A stretch of 26,962 nucleotides of DNA from a virus: positions 1-26,962 of IMG/VR virus record IMGVR_UViG_3300025896_000161. One strand, 5' to 3'. A program made the position numbers and the translations under genes. Of the stretch, positions 22,921 to 26,962 are shown piece after piece. How positions within the stretch are numbered: position 1 is the stretch's first letter; every line of letters starts with the position of its first letter. The notes beneath the pieces are model-generated. The model saw only the letters and a program-made list of their open reading frames with translations, made no database searches and was not told where the DNA came from.

Positions 22921-22962
22921 GGTTGCCGGTTTTCGGTTGCCGGTTTTCGGTTGCCGGTTTTC
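22921..22962. repeat. Three perfect 14-bp tandem repeats (GGTTGCCGGTTTTC)
   Basis: Seen: three head-to-tail identical copies of GGTTGCCGGTTTTC, with a partial copy on each side (GGTTTC before, GGTT after), directly upstream of the TerS start. Tandem direct repeats of this size are typical of iterons or of packaging-protein binding sites. Which applies here cannot be told from the sequence. Confidence 0.9.
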
Positions 22963-22983
22963 GGTTCGTATGTTGAACGTGCT

Positions 22984-23017
22984 GATTTTTGCAAACAAAG
23001 TCAAATTTGCAAAAATC
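22984..23017. promoter_or_regulatory. 12-bp inverted repeat, candidate operator
   Basis: Seen: perfect arms GATTTTTGCAAA and TTTGCAAAAATC with a 10-base spacer. Each arm contains the palindrome TTTGCAAA, 18 bases apart start to start. It lies in an AT-rich patch in an otherwise GC-rich genome, upstream of TerS. This spacing suits a dimeric or tetrameric repressor/activator site, or an origin-unwinding element. The binding protein is not identified. Confidence 0.6.
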
Positions 23018-23047
23018 CCCAAAAATTTTGTCCGGGTGGGGCCCCAG

Positions 23048-23101
23048 GAGGGGGTGGAGGGGCTTGCGCAAAAGGGGGCCTCCCCCTACCCCCACCCCCT
23101 C
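23048..23101. other. G-run/C-run inverted repeat, possible quadruplex
   Basis: Seen: 10-bp arms GAGGGGGTGG and CCACCCCCTC. They enclose runs of four or five G, an inner GGGGG...CCCCC hairpin and an AT-containing linker. Just before the left arm lies GGGTGGGG. The plus strand therefore has several closely spaced G runs, and the minus strand has GGGGGTGGGGGTAGGGGGAGG. Both strands could fold into quadruplexes or a hairpin. Function is not known. Confidence 0.55.
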
Positions 23102-23218
23102 TTTTCCTGGCGAACTTCTCCAGCGCGCTTTTCCTGGCGCGACATACGCCCCGGTCCCCGAGCCCCGACCGCTGCAGGCCTGGCCCGCCAAGCCGAGCGC
23201 CCGACGAGGCGCCGCGGG

Positions 23219-23227
23219 TTATCCACA
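23219..23227 (+). promoter_or_regulatory. Perfect DnaA box TTATCCACA (box 1)
   Basis: Seen: the consensus host DnaA-binding 9-mer TTATCCACA, in the control region between the divergent operons. A second identical copy in the same orientation is 110 bases to the right. Binding by host DnaA is inferred. Confidence 0.5.
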
Positions 23228-23272
23228 GTCGGGGGACAACGGTTTTCAAGGCGTCACGGGGTGCGAGCGGCG

Positions 23273-23286
23273 ATAACGGGCGTTAT
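23273..23286. repeat. 6-bp palindrome ATAACG-GG-CGTTAT
   Basis: Seen: arms ATAACG and CGTTAT separated by GG, lying between the two DnaA boxes. This compact inverted repeat could be a small operator. No protein is assigned. Confidence 0.4.
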
Positions 23287-23300
23287 GTCTACTCTGCCAA

Positions 23301-23630
23301 CTAGTGTTGTGGTGGGGGCAGCGGGATGTTATCCACAGCCTGCGCGATGCTGGCGCGTAGCCTGGTGTTCCACTCGCGGATATGGTGCGCGCAGCCTGCG
23401 ACTGCCGAGACCCAGTTTGTATTGCGGATGGCGGCTTCGATGCTGGGCGAGGTGGGCATTTTCATAAGAGAATCAAGCACTTGCGCGGTGCAAGCTTTCG
23501 CGAGCTCGACGGGATCAGCGACCGGCGCAGCGCTGCGCCAGCTGGCGGCTTTCGTCAGATTACCTCCAAAATCGAACAGAATCCCGCCAATTTCCGGGCT
23601 ATCACCCTCCAAACGGTGAAGATTGGCCAT
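23301..23630 (-). CDS. Hypothetical leftward protein of the control region (109 aa)
   Basis: Seen: 109 residues from ATG 23630, with a probable promoter just upstream and only a weak GGA ribosome site. The composition is protein-like and unlike a shadow frame: GGILFDFGGNLTKAASWRSA, then TAQVLDSLMKMPTSPSIEAA and CAHHIREWNTRLRASIAQAV. The middle and end are helical; there is no membrane segment. The fold was not recognised. As the first gene on the leftward side of the divergent region, a small regulatory protein is conceivable, but no helix-turn-helix is obvious. The second DnaA box lies inside its 3' end. Confidence 0.55.
   Translation of the reverse strand: MANLHRLEGDSPEIGGILFDFGGNLTKAASWRSAAPVADPVELAKACTAQVLDSLMKMPTSPSIEAAIRNTNWVSAVAGCAHHIREWNTRLRASIAQAVDNIPLPPPQH
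23329..23337 (+). promoter_or_regulatory. Perfect DnaA box TTATCCACA (box 2)
   Basis: Seen: a second copy of TTATCCACA, same orientation as box 1, inside the 3' end of the leftward 109-residue gene. Being in coding DNA weakens it as an independent signal; two exact 9-mers so close together are still unlikely by chance. Confidence 0.45.
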
Positions 23631-23659
23631 GAATTTTCCACGTGGTGAAAGACTTAGAC

Positions 23660-23688
23660 AGTATATTGCATAAGCGCAGGGAAAACAA
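23660..23688 (-). promoter_or_regulatory. Probable sigma70 promoter for the leftward 109-aa gene
   Basis: Seen on the minus strand: -35 TTGTTT at 23688-23683 (3 of 6 consensus bases), a 17-base spacer, and -10 TATACT at 23665-23660 (5 of 6). The predicted start near 23653 gives a leader of about 20 bases before ATG 23630. The AT-rich setting stands out from the genome. Confidence 0.5.
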
Positions 23689-23719
23689 GCAAAAAATTGC
23701 TAATCGAATTTTGTGTGTC

Positions 23720-23771
23720 GGCTATCGCCGGGCGCTGTGCCATAGTTTTTGACTATCCCAGAGGGCTATCG
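23720..23771. repeat. Repeated CTATC sites, candidate operators
   Basis: Seen: GGCTATCG at 23720-23727 and again at 23764-23771, with GACTATCC at 23751-23758 between them and the inverse GATAG-like CATAG at 23741. Repeated short sites between divergent genes suggest a regulator-binding array. The regulator is not in the window. Confidence 0.35.
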
Positions 23772-23798
23772 GTGCTGTCGTTTTAATAGTTTGTGGCT

Positions 23799-23820
23799 AA
23801 CGTGCAGAAATTTTCACGTT
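23799..23820. promoter_or_regulatory. Inverted repeat AACGTG...CACGTT
   Basis: Seen: 6-bp arms AACGTG and CACGTT around a 10-base AT-rich spacer (CAGAAATTTT), about 85 bases before the first rightward gene. A site for a dimeric regulator is possible. Confidence 0.35.
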
Positions 23821-23904
23821 TGAGGGGGTCCGATCTACAAAGTTTTCCGCTTTTCTTTGCAGGTTTCTGCGCCGATACTCTAGCCATCGCAACTGGAGAC
23901 CTAC

Positions 23905-24114
23905 ATGCTGCATCGCATCCCCGCATCGTTCACTGACAAGCGCACAGCGCAAATCGCGCTCACTGAGTTTCGCAAGCGCTACCGCATCGCGCTGCGTGGC
24001 GCGGTTGTCATCGGCCCGGATTATTTCGGCGCCTATTACCTGCACGTGCCTCTCGGTGGCACGGGCTTCTCCGCCGCTGAAATGGCATCTGCGCTGCGCG
24101 CAGGCAACTACTGA
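23905..24114 (+). CDS. Small hypothetical protein, first of rightward cassette (69 aa)
   Basis: Seen: 69 residues from ATG 23905, preceded by CTGGAGACCTAC (GGAG ribosome site). The sequence mixes a basic helix (DKRTAQIALTEFRKRYRIAL) with strands (GAVVIGPDYFGAYYLHVPLG) and a short C-terminal helix (AAEMASALRAGNY). It looks like a compact alpha/beta domain. Not recognised. Its leader shares 14 identical bases with the leader of the gene at 24643, so the two may be co-regulated or derived from a duplicated segment. Confidence 0.6.
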   Translation: MLHRIPASFTDKRTAQIALTEFRKRYRIALRGAVVIGPDYFGAYYLHVPLGGTGFSAAEMASALRAGNY

Positions 24115-24125
24115 GGATTGACACC

Positions 24126-24617
24126 ATGCAACGCCCCCTGACACCCGAATTCACTTTCGCGGGCTTCACTTTCCCGCGCTACGTGGCAACCCTAGCGATT
24201 GGCATCCCTGCACTCCGGCGCCAGCGCGAACTCCGCAAGGTCTGCGGCGGTTACTTCCATGCGCCGCGCCCGAACGACAACCGCGGCCGCGGGTTCTACC
24301 TCGGCGATGCCGGCATGCCCTGCGAGCGCTGGGAGTGGGCATCCGACACTGAGTGGTACTGCGACGAATTCGGAGACCAAACCATGCGCGGGCTCATCCT
24401 GCGCCTGCCTCACGGCCGATTCCTCGCGGGCTACAGCATGGGCGAGGGTATGTCCTCCGCAGTCTCTGCCACTGTCTACACAGACGAGGACGAAGCCCGC
24501 GCAGCTGCAGACGAGGAAGCCCGCTGTGTCGCAGAGTCTGAGCGCGAGTATCAGGAATCCGAGCGCGCTCGGCTTGACGAAGAAGAGCGCGAAGCCGCGC
24601 TCAATTCTGAAGACTAA
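24126..24617 (+). CDS. Hypothetical phage protein with acidic C-terminal helix (163 aa)
   Basis: Seen: 163 residues from ATG 24126, 11 bases after the previous stop, with GAGGA upstream. The N-terminal two thirds are Gly/aromatic rich (RKVCGGYFHAPRPNDNRGRG, GMPCERWEWASDTEWYCDEF, ILRLPHGRFLAGYSMGEGM). The last ~40 residues are an acidic helix (YTDEDEARAAADEEARCVAE, EREYQESERARLDEEEREAA). The four Cys are scattered and do not form a clear zinc site. Similar proteins occur in accessory regions of proteobacterial phages, but function is unknown. Confidence 0.65.
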   Translation: MQRPLTPEFTFAGFTFPRYVATLAIGIPALRRQRELRKVCGGYFHAPRPNDNRGRGFYLGDAGMPCERWEWASDTEWYCDEFGDQTMRGLILRLPHGRFLAGYSMGEGMSSAVSATVYTDEDEARAAADEEARCVAESEREYQESERARLDEEEREAALNSED

Positions 24618-24642
24618 CCCCTACTCACTGGAGACCTACACC

Positions 24643-25017
24643 ATGCCCACTATCACGCAAGCTCAACGCGACGAAGCCCGCGCCGAACTCCGCGCCATGC
24701 TCAAGCCTGGCCAGACTGTTCACACCAAGCTCAATCACTGCTCGCGCTCCGGGATGATGCGCGTCATCGATCTGTTCATCATCGAAGACAACGAACTGCG
24801 CCGCATCACGTGGCAAGCATGCCGCGCCACTGGCACCACGTACAACGAAAAGCACGAGGGCATGCGCATGGATGGCTGCGGCATGGATATGGGATTCGCG
24901 GCCGTGTACGACCTCGGGCGCAGCCTGTGGCCTGACGGCACGCCTGAGCCGCACGGCACGCGCAACGGCGAGCCCGACCGCGATGGCGGATACGCGCTCA
25001 AACACCGGTGGCTCTGA
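24643..25017 (+). CDS. Conserved phage protein of unknown function, CGMDMGF family (124 aa)
   Basis: Seen: 124 residues from ATG 24643 with leader CACTGGAGACCTACACC. A longer same-frame start at 24199 only shadows the previous gene. The N-terminal helix (QRDEARAELRAMLKPGQTV) is followed by the conserved blocks LNHCSRSGMMRVIDLFIIED, RRITWQACRATGTTYNEKHE and MRMDGCGMDMGFAAVYDLGR, ending YALKHRWL. This 'SRSGM.R.I' plus 'GCGMDMGF..VY.LG..L' family is widespread in phages and plasmids and has no established function. The conserved Cys, His and Met are notable. Confidence 0.75.
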   Translation: MPTITQAQRDEARAELRAMLKPGQTVHTKLNHCSRSGMMRVIDLFIIEDNELRRITWQACRATGTTYNEKHEGMRMDGCGMDMGFAAVYDLGRSLWPDGTPEPHGTRNGEPDRDGGYALKHRWL

Positions 25018-25154
25018 TGCTGCGCCTCGCCCTCGCCCTCGCGCTTGCCCTCGCATGCGCGAACCCTCCCAGCGATCCCGATACCGCCGAGTGCATCACG
25101 GATAGTTGCGTCGGGTGCATCGATGACTGCCTTACCCCTCAAGCGGAGGACTGA
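25017..25154 (+). CDS. Cys-rich mini-lipoprotein (45 aa)
   Basis: Seen: 45 codons from ATG 25017, overlapping the previous stop as TGATG. MLRLALALALALACANPPSD is a short signal peptide (Arg then a Leu/Ala core) ending in ALAC, a lipobox-like site, so C14 may be lipidated. The mature part has four more Cys (AECITDSCVGCIDDCLTPQA) in a tight cluster and is acidic. The classic lipobox has Leu at -3; here it is Ala, so the call is tentative. Rz1-like spanin lipoproteins are small but Pro rich; this one is Cys rich and lies far from any visible lysis gene. Its partner is unknown. Confidence 0.5.
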   Translation: MLRLALALALALACANPPSDPDTAECITDSCVGCIDDCLTPQAED

Positions 25155-25158
25155 CAAC

Positions 25159-25368
25159 ATGCAATTCACCATCATCCGCCCTGACGGCCGCCGCGAGGTG
25201 CGCCAGCACACGCCCTACGCCGTCAAGCAAGCGGGCCCGCAAGAATGGCACGCTATCGACCCGCGCGACGGCCGCCTGTTGGCCCGCGACTTCGTGAGCG
25301 CGGAACACTTGCGCCAGTCGTGCGACTCGCGCACCGAGCACGTCAGGTACGTCAACGAAGGGGAGTGA
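25159..25368 (+). CDS. Small hypothetical protein (69 aa)
   Basis: Seen: 69 residues from ATG 25159, with a strong GGAGG site 10 bases upstream. The same frame is open further left, but the mini-lipoprotein gene occupies that part. The sequence (MQFTIIRPDGRREVRQHTPY, WHAIDPRDGRLLARDFVSAE) looks like a small beta-rich domain with a C-terminal helix. No membrane segment. Function unknown. Confidence 0.65.
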   Translation: MQFTIIRPDGRREVRQHTPYAVKQAGPQEWHAIDPRDGRLLARDFVSAEHLRQSCDSRTEHVRYVNEGE

Positions 25369-25373
25369 CTGCC

Positions 25374-25508
25374 ATGCGCCCCGTTTTTATCCCCTGCACC
25401 TACGCCGGCAAGCCTGCCGTGCTCGATACGAAAACCCGGGTGTTCTACACCTGCGCCACCTATGCGCGCGCCCGTGAGTGGGCCCGCGAACTCAACGAAG
25501 GGAAGTAA
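25374..25508 (+). CDS. Small hypothetical protein (44 aa)
   Basis: Seen: 44 residues from ATG 25374 with GGGGAG upstream, five bases after the previous stop. The sequence MRPVFIPCTYAGKPAVLDTK, then VFYTCATYARAREWARELNE, suggests a beta hairpin and a helix with two Cys. The short size, good ribosome site and protein-like composition support a real gene. Function unknown. Confidence 0.6.
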   Translation: MRPVFIPCTYAGKPAVLDTKTRVFYTCATYARAREWARELNEGK

Positions 25509-25513
25509 CCGCC

Positions 25514-25816
25514 ATGCCCGCTCATATCGACTACGGTGCCCACGTGCGCATCTACGATTACCCCAAAACCGCTGACCGCTACACCATCTTGCCCCCGCGC
25601 ACCGCGGGTGACGACTGGCGCGGCCGCGGCCGTGACTGGCTCGGCATCGCGGCATCCGCGCATCCGTTTCACCCGCAGGGGTTCGGCCAACATATCGAGG
25701 CTGCCGCGGGCTCGCATCTCGGCAAGCGCCTGCACTGGCACGAACTCCCCGCCGACGTGCAGCGCTTCGCGCGCCAGACTTTCCCGGCCGCCTGGCTGCC
25801 TCAATCGGAGAACTGA
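25514..25816 (+). CDS. Conserved phage protein of unknown function, HPFHPQGFGQH type (100 aa)
   Basis: Seen: 100 residues from ATG 25514, five bases after the previous stop; the longer frame from 25478 overlaps the previous gene. Blocks include DYPKTADRYTILPPRTAGDD, SAHPFHPQGFGQHIEAAAGS and LGKRLHWHELPADVQRFARQ. The His/Phe/Gln-rich HPFHPQGFGQH box followed by 'LG..I....LP.D....' is familiar from accessory proteins of many phages and plasmids with no known role. A nucleic-acid or metal-binding function is possible given the His cluster, but this is speculation. Confidence 0.7.
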   Translation: MPAHIDYGAHVRIYDYPKTADRYTILPPRTAGDDWRGRGRDWLGIAASAHPFHPQGFGQHIEAAAGSHLGKRLHWHELPADVQRFARQTFPAAWLPQSEN

Positions 25817-25820
25817 CACC

Positions 25821-26231
25821 ATGCCCGCACCCGAACAAATCGCCGTGATGGCGAAGCATTACGTGATCGCTGCAATCTGGGCTGAGTGCCCGGAAGGCAC
25901 GCGCCCGCGCGCCACGGCCGCCGCACACGCGCATGCGCTCAAGGTCTGCACCGCCTTTGCCGAGCTCGCAGGCCCGCTACTGGAGGGAGCCGTCACGCGC
26001 GACGGCTACGGCTCGCATCCCGACTGCGGCACGGTGCACCCCGCCTACGCGGCTGCCGGGCATGACCTGTGGCTCACTTCGCAGGGGCACGGCGCCGGCT
26101 TCTGGGACCGCGAGCCCTTGCAGGCTGGCCAGCTGGGCGAGCGCCTGAGCAAGCTCGCCGAACACTTCCCGGTCGCCGCGGAGTTCTATCGCGGCTGGCT
26201 GTACCTCTACGGGGGGTTGCCCCGTGGTTGA
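25821..26231 (+). CDS. Conserved phage protein of unknown function, GHGAGFWDR family (136 aa)
   Basis: Seen: 136 residues from ATG 25821, four bases after the previous stop, with GGAG upstream; earlier in-frame starts overlap the previous gene. Features: helical N-terminus (MAKHYVIAAIWAECPEGTRP), central AGHDLWLTSQGHGAGFWDRE and a C-terminal helix plus AEFYRGWLYLYGG. The 'D.WLT..GHGAGFWDR' motif marks a family common in phages and conjugative plasmids; no activity is established. The His and Asp in the motif could be functional. Confidence 0.75.
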   Translation: MPAPEQIAVMAKHYVIAAIWAECPEGTRPRATAAAHAHALKVCTAFAELAGPLLEGAVTRDGYGSHPDCGTVHPAYAAAGHDLWLTSQGHGAGFWDREPLQAGQLGERLSKLAEHFPVAAEFYRGWLYLYGGLPRG

Positions 26232-26352
26232 CTTCTTCCGTCTCATCTTCCGCGGCCTCGCGCTTATCCTCGCGTTTCTCACGCTGAGCACCGTCGCCTA
26301 CATCCACCACGAACGCGAAGCCCGCAAGCATCGCCGCCACTCGGAGCACTGA
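26224..26352 (+). CDS. Tiny single-span membrane protein (42 aa)
   Basis: Seen: 42 codons from GTG 26224, overlapping the previous gene by eight bases, with GGGGGG upstream as ribosome site. One hydrophobic span, LALILAFLTLSTVAYI, is flanked by an N-terminal Arg-containing part and a C-terminal basic tail (HHEREARKHRRHSEH). The predicted topology has the basic tail in the cytoplasm. It may be a small accessory membrane protein; it is much shorter than most holins and the locus lacks lysis genes, so function is left open. Confidence 0.55.
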   Translation: MVDFFRLIFRGLALILAFLTLSTVAYIHHEREARKHRRHSEH

Positions 26353-26354
26353 AC

Positions 26355-26549
26355 ATGGATCAAACTTACCCCTACATGATGCGCGCCGCCTACAACGTAG
26401 AGGTAGGCGCCCCGCGCAACGGACGCCCCGGTTACCGCTGGGTGCAAGGCTGGATAGTGCGCTACGGCCCTGACCGTGAATCCATGCCGATGCGCCGTCG
26501 TGACGCAGTGGCCGCCTTGCGCGAAGCGCGCGACGCGAAAAAGGCCTGA
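26355..26549 (+). CDS. Small hypothetical protein (64 aa)
   Basis: Seen: 64 residues from ATG 26355, two bases after the previous stop, with GGAG upstream. The sequence (MDQTYPYMMRAAYNVEVGAP, YRWVQGWIVRYGPDRESMPM) looks beta-rich, followed by a basic helix (RRRDAVAALREARDAKKA). No membrane segment. It resembles small phage accessory proteins, but no family is recognised. Confidence 0.6.
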   Translation: MDQTYPYMMRAAYNVEVGAPRNGRPGYRWVQGWIVRYGPDRESMPMRRRDAVAALREARDAKKA

Positions 26550-26551
26550 CC

Positions 26552-26638
26552 ATGCGCCGCCACCTCGCCTACATCCTGACCGCGCTCAACTCGATCCTTT
26601 GGGCGTACATCCTCGCCACCCTCTCACGGAGCCTCTAG
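26552..26638 (+). CDS. Tiny single-span membrane protein (28 aa)
   Basis: Seen: 28 codons from ATG 26552, two bases after the previous stop: MRRHLAYILTALNSILWAYI then LATLSRSL. A basic N-terminus precedes one hydrophobic helix, as in small N-in membrane proteins. Its tight fit between two genes without gaps supports translation, but at this size chance cannot be excluded. Function unknown. Confidence 0.45.
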   Translation: MRRHLAYILTALNSILWAYILATLSRSL

Positions 26639-26640
26639 CC

Positions 26641-26962
26641 ATGCCCACATACACCCTTCTCGACTCTGATACCGTCACCGCGCCCAGTGGCGCCACGCTC
26701 TACCGCATCCAATACGCGGACGGCACACGCGGCGGATACCTGCAGTCAACCGCGAACCTTAGTTCAAGAGGCAGCGCACGGGTCTCCGGCAACGCGCAGG
26801 TCTTTGGCGACGCGCAGGTCTCCGGCGACGCGTGGGTCTCCGGCAACGCGCAGGTCTCCGGCGACGCGCAGGTCTCCGGCAACGCGCAGGTCTCCGGCAA
26901 CGCGCAGGTCTCCGGCGACGCGCAGGTCTCCGGCGACGCGCAGGTCTCCGGCAACGCGCAGG
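26641..26962 (+). CDS. Hexapeptide-repeat beta-solenoid protein, N-terminal part (runs off right edge)
   Basis: Seen: 107 codons from ATG 26641 with no stop before the edge. Residues 1-44 form a small head domain (MPTYTLLDSDTVTAPSGATL, YRIQYADGTRGGYLQSTA). From residue 45 the sequence is an unbroken hexapeptide repeat of the type A-Q-V-S-G-N/D: units SARVSG, NAQVFG, DAQVSG, DAWVSG, then only NAQVSG or DAQVSG. The period and the Val-x-Gly-[ND]-Ala pattern suit a left-handed parallel beta-helix, as in hexapeptide transferase-like and polymer-forming phage/bacterial proteins. No catalytic domain is visible so far. It is last in the small-gene cassette within the window. Confidence 0.7.
   Translation, partial: MPTYTLLDSDTVTAPSGATLYRIQYADGTRGGYLQSTANLSSRGSARVSGNAQVFGDAQVSGDAWVSGNAQVSGDAQVSGNAQVSGNAQVSGDAQVSGDAQVSGNAQ
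26773..26962 (+). repeat. 18-bp coding tandem repeat (GGCAACGCGCAGGTCTCC)
   Basis: Seen: about 10.5 units of 18 bp up to the window edge. The last seven differ almost only at one base (AAC/GAC, Asn/Asp). DNA-level identity well beyond what protein conservation needs points to recent copying or slippage. The end of the array is not in the window. Confidence 0.9.

Larger units (their letters stand above)
22899..23300. other. Intergenic control region without genes
   Basis: Seen: about 400 bases with no credible gene. Open frames here read through repeats and homopolymer-like runs and carry no protein-like signal. From left to right the region holds three perfect 14-bp tandem repeats, a 12-bp inverted repeat in AT-rich DNA, alternating G and C runs with a 10-bp stem, a DnaA-box 9-mer and a 6-bp palindrome. 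The combination suggests replication origin, packaging site and/or regulation of the leftward operon. A weak leftward -35/-10 pair (TTTGCA, 17 bases, AAAAAT) overlaps the inverted repeat, but it is not a firm promoter call. Confidence 0.6.
23631..23904. other. Divergent promoter region without genes
   Basis: Seen: about 275 bases of relatively AT-rich DNA between the leftward 109-residue gene and the rightward cassette. It holds the leftward promoter, repeated CTATC motifs, a hairpin ATAGT-TTTTG-ACTAT at 23742-23756 and the inverted repeat at 23799-23820. A weak rightward promoter candidate is TTTTCT (23851-23856), 17 bases, GATACT (23874-23879), which would give a leader of about 20 bases before ATG 23905; it is not strong enough to call. 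No phage-type promoter consensus was seen. Confidence 0.5.

Noticed and set aside
22895-23191. Small minus-strand open frame across the 14-bp repeats and G/C runs
   Set aside because: Translation follows repeats and homopolymer-like runs; no ribosome site and no protein-like core.
22850-23467. Plus-strand open frame across the control region
   Set aside because: Spans TerS 5' end, repeats, and the 109-residue gene on the other strand; composition is not protein-like.
26700-26954. Minus-strand open frame with PETCAS repeats
   Set aside because: It is the mirror of the 18-bp plus-strand repeat; any repeat of a multiple of three stays open in several frames. The plus frame has a proper start, a head domain and a known repeat type.
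1-26962. Diversity-generating retroelement, CRISPR array, tRNA genes, integrase
   Set aside because: No reverse transcriptase, variable/template repeat pair, spaced repeat array, tRNA cloverleaf or recombinase motif was seen in either strand.

Overview
The window is a GC-rich segment of a tailed double-stranded DNA phage (or prophage). Its gene set fits a podovirus: small and large terminase, a P22-type portal of about 766 residues, a scaffold, a major capsid protein, a DUF6682-like adaptor, a stabilisation/tail-tube-like beta-propeller protein, fibre-like proteins, and a run of Ala/Gln-rich, coiled-coil internal virion proteins. No tape-measure, sheath or tail-tube gene of a long-tailed phage is visible. 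The high GC and GC-rich codon use suggest a proteobacterial host such as Burkholderiales, Pseudomonadales or Xanthomonadales. That host call is inference only. Lysis, replication and lysogeny genes are not in the window.

Layout. (1) From about 22.9 kb down to the left edge, one long block on the minus strand runs in the order TerS, two small proteins, TerL, portal, lectin-like protein, beta-solenoid fibre, PASTA/coiled-coil protein, small protein, scaffold, capsid, small protein, terminator, HNH-AP2 endonuclease, adaptors, C1q-like structural protein, stabilisation protein split by one in-frame TGA, fibre, two W-rich mini-proteins, structural protein, GNAT-like protein and the internal/ejection proteins. 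The last gene runs off the left edge. Many neighbours overlap by ATGA, GTGA or TGATG, so translational coupling is likely. (2) 22.9-23.9 kb is a control region between the two divergent blocks. It holds three perfect 14-bp tandem repeats, a perfect 12-bp inverted repeat in AT-rich DNA, a G/C-run hairpin or quadruplex region, two perfect DnaA-box 9-mers, a probable sigma70 promoter facing left, and one 109-codon leftward gene. (3) 23.9 kb to the right edge is a plus-strand cassette of twelve small, tightly packed genes. It includes conserved phage proteins of unknown function, a mini-lipoprotein and two tiny single-span membrane proteins. It ends in a protein built from nearly identical 18-bp repeats that encode a GNAQVS/GDAQVS hexapeptide solenoid, cut by the right edge.

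How it works together. The left block packages DNA (TerS/TerL through the portal), builds the head (scaffold, capsid), decorates it (lectin-like, solenoid and PASTA proteins), closes the neck (DUF6682-like and neighbouring adaptors), builds the tail and fibres, and loads ejection proteins. The right block looks like an early or accessory operon. The most unusual points are the TGA lying inside what looks like one lectin-like domain of the stabilisation protein, the origin/operator-like control region, the PASTA domain in a head-module protein, and the DNA-level hexapeptide repeat array.
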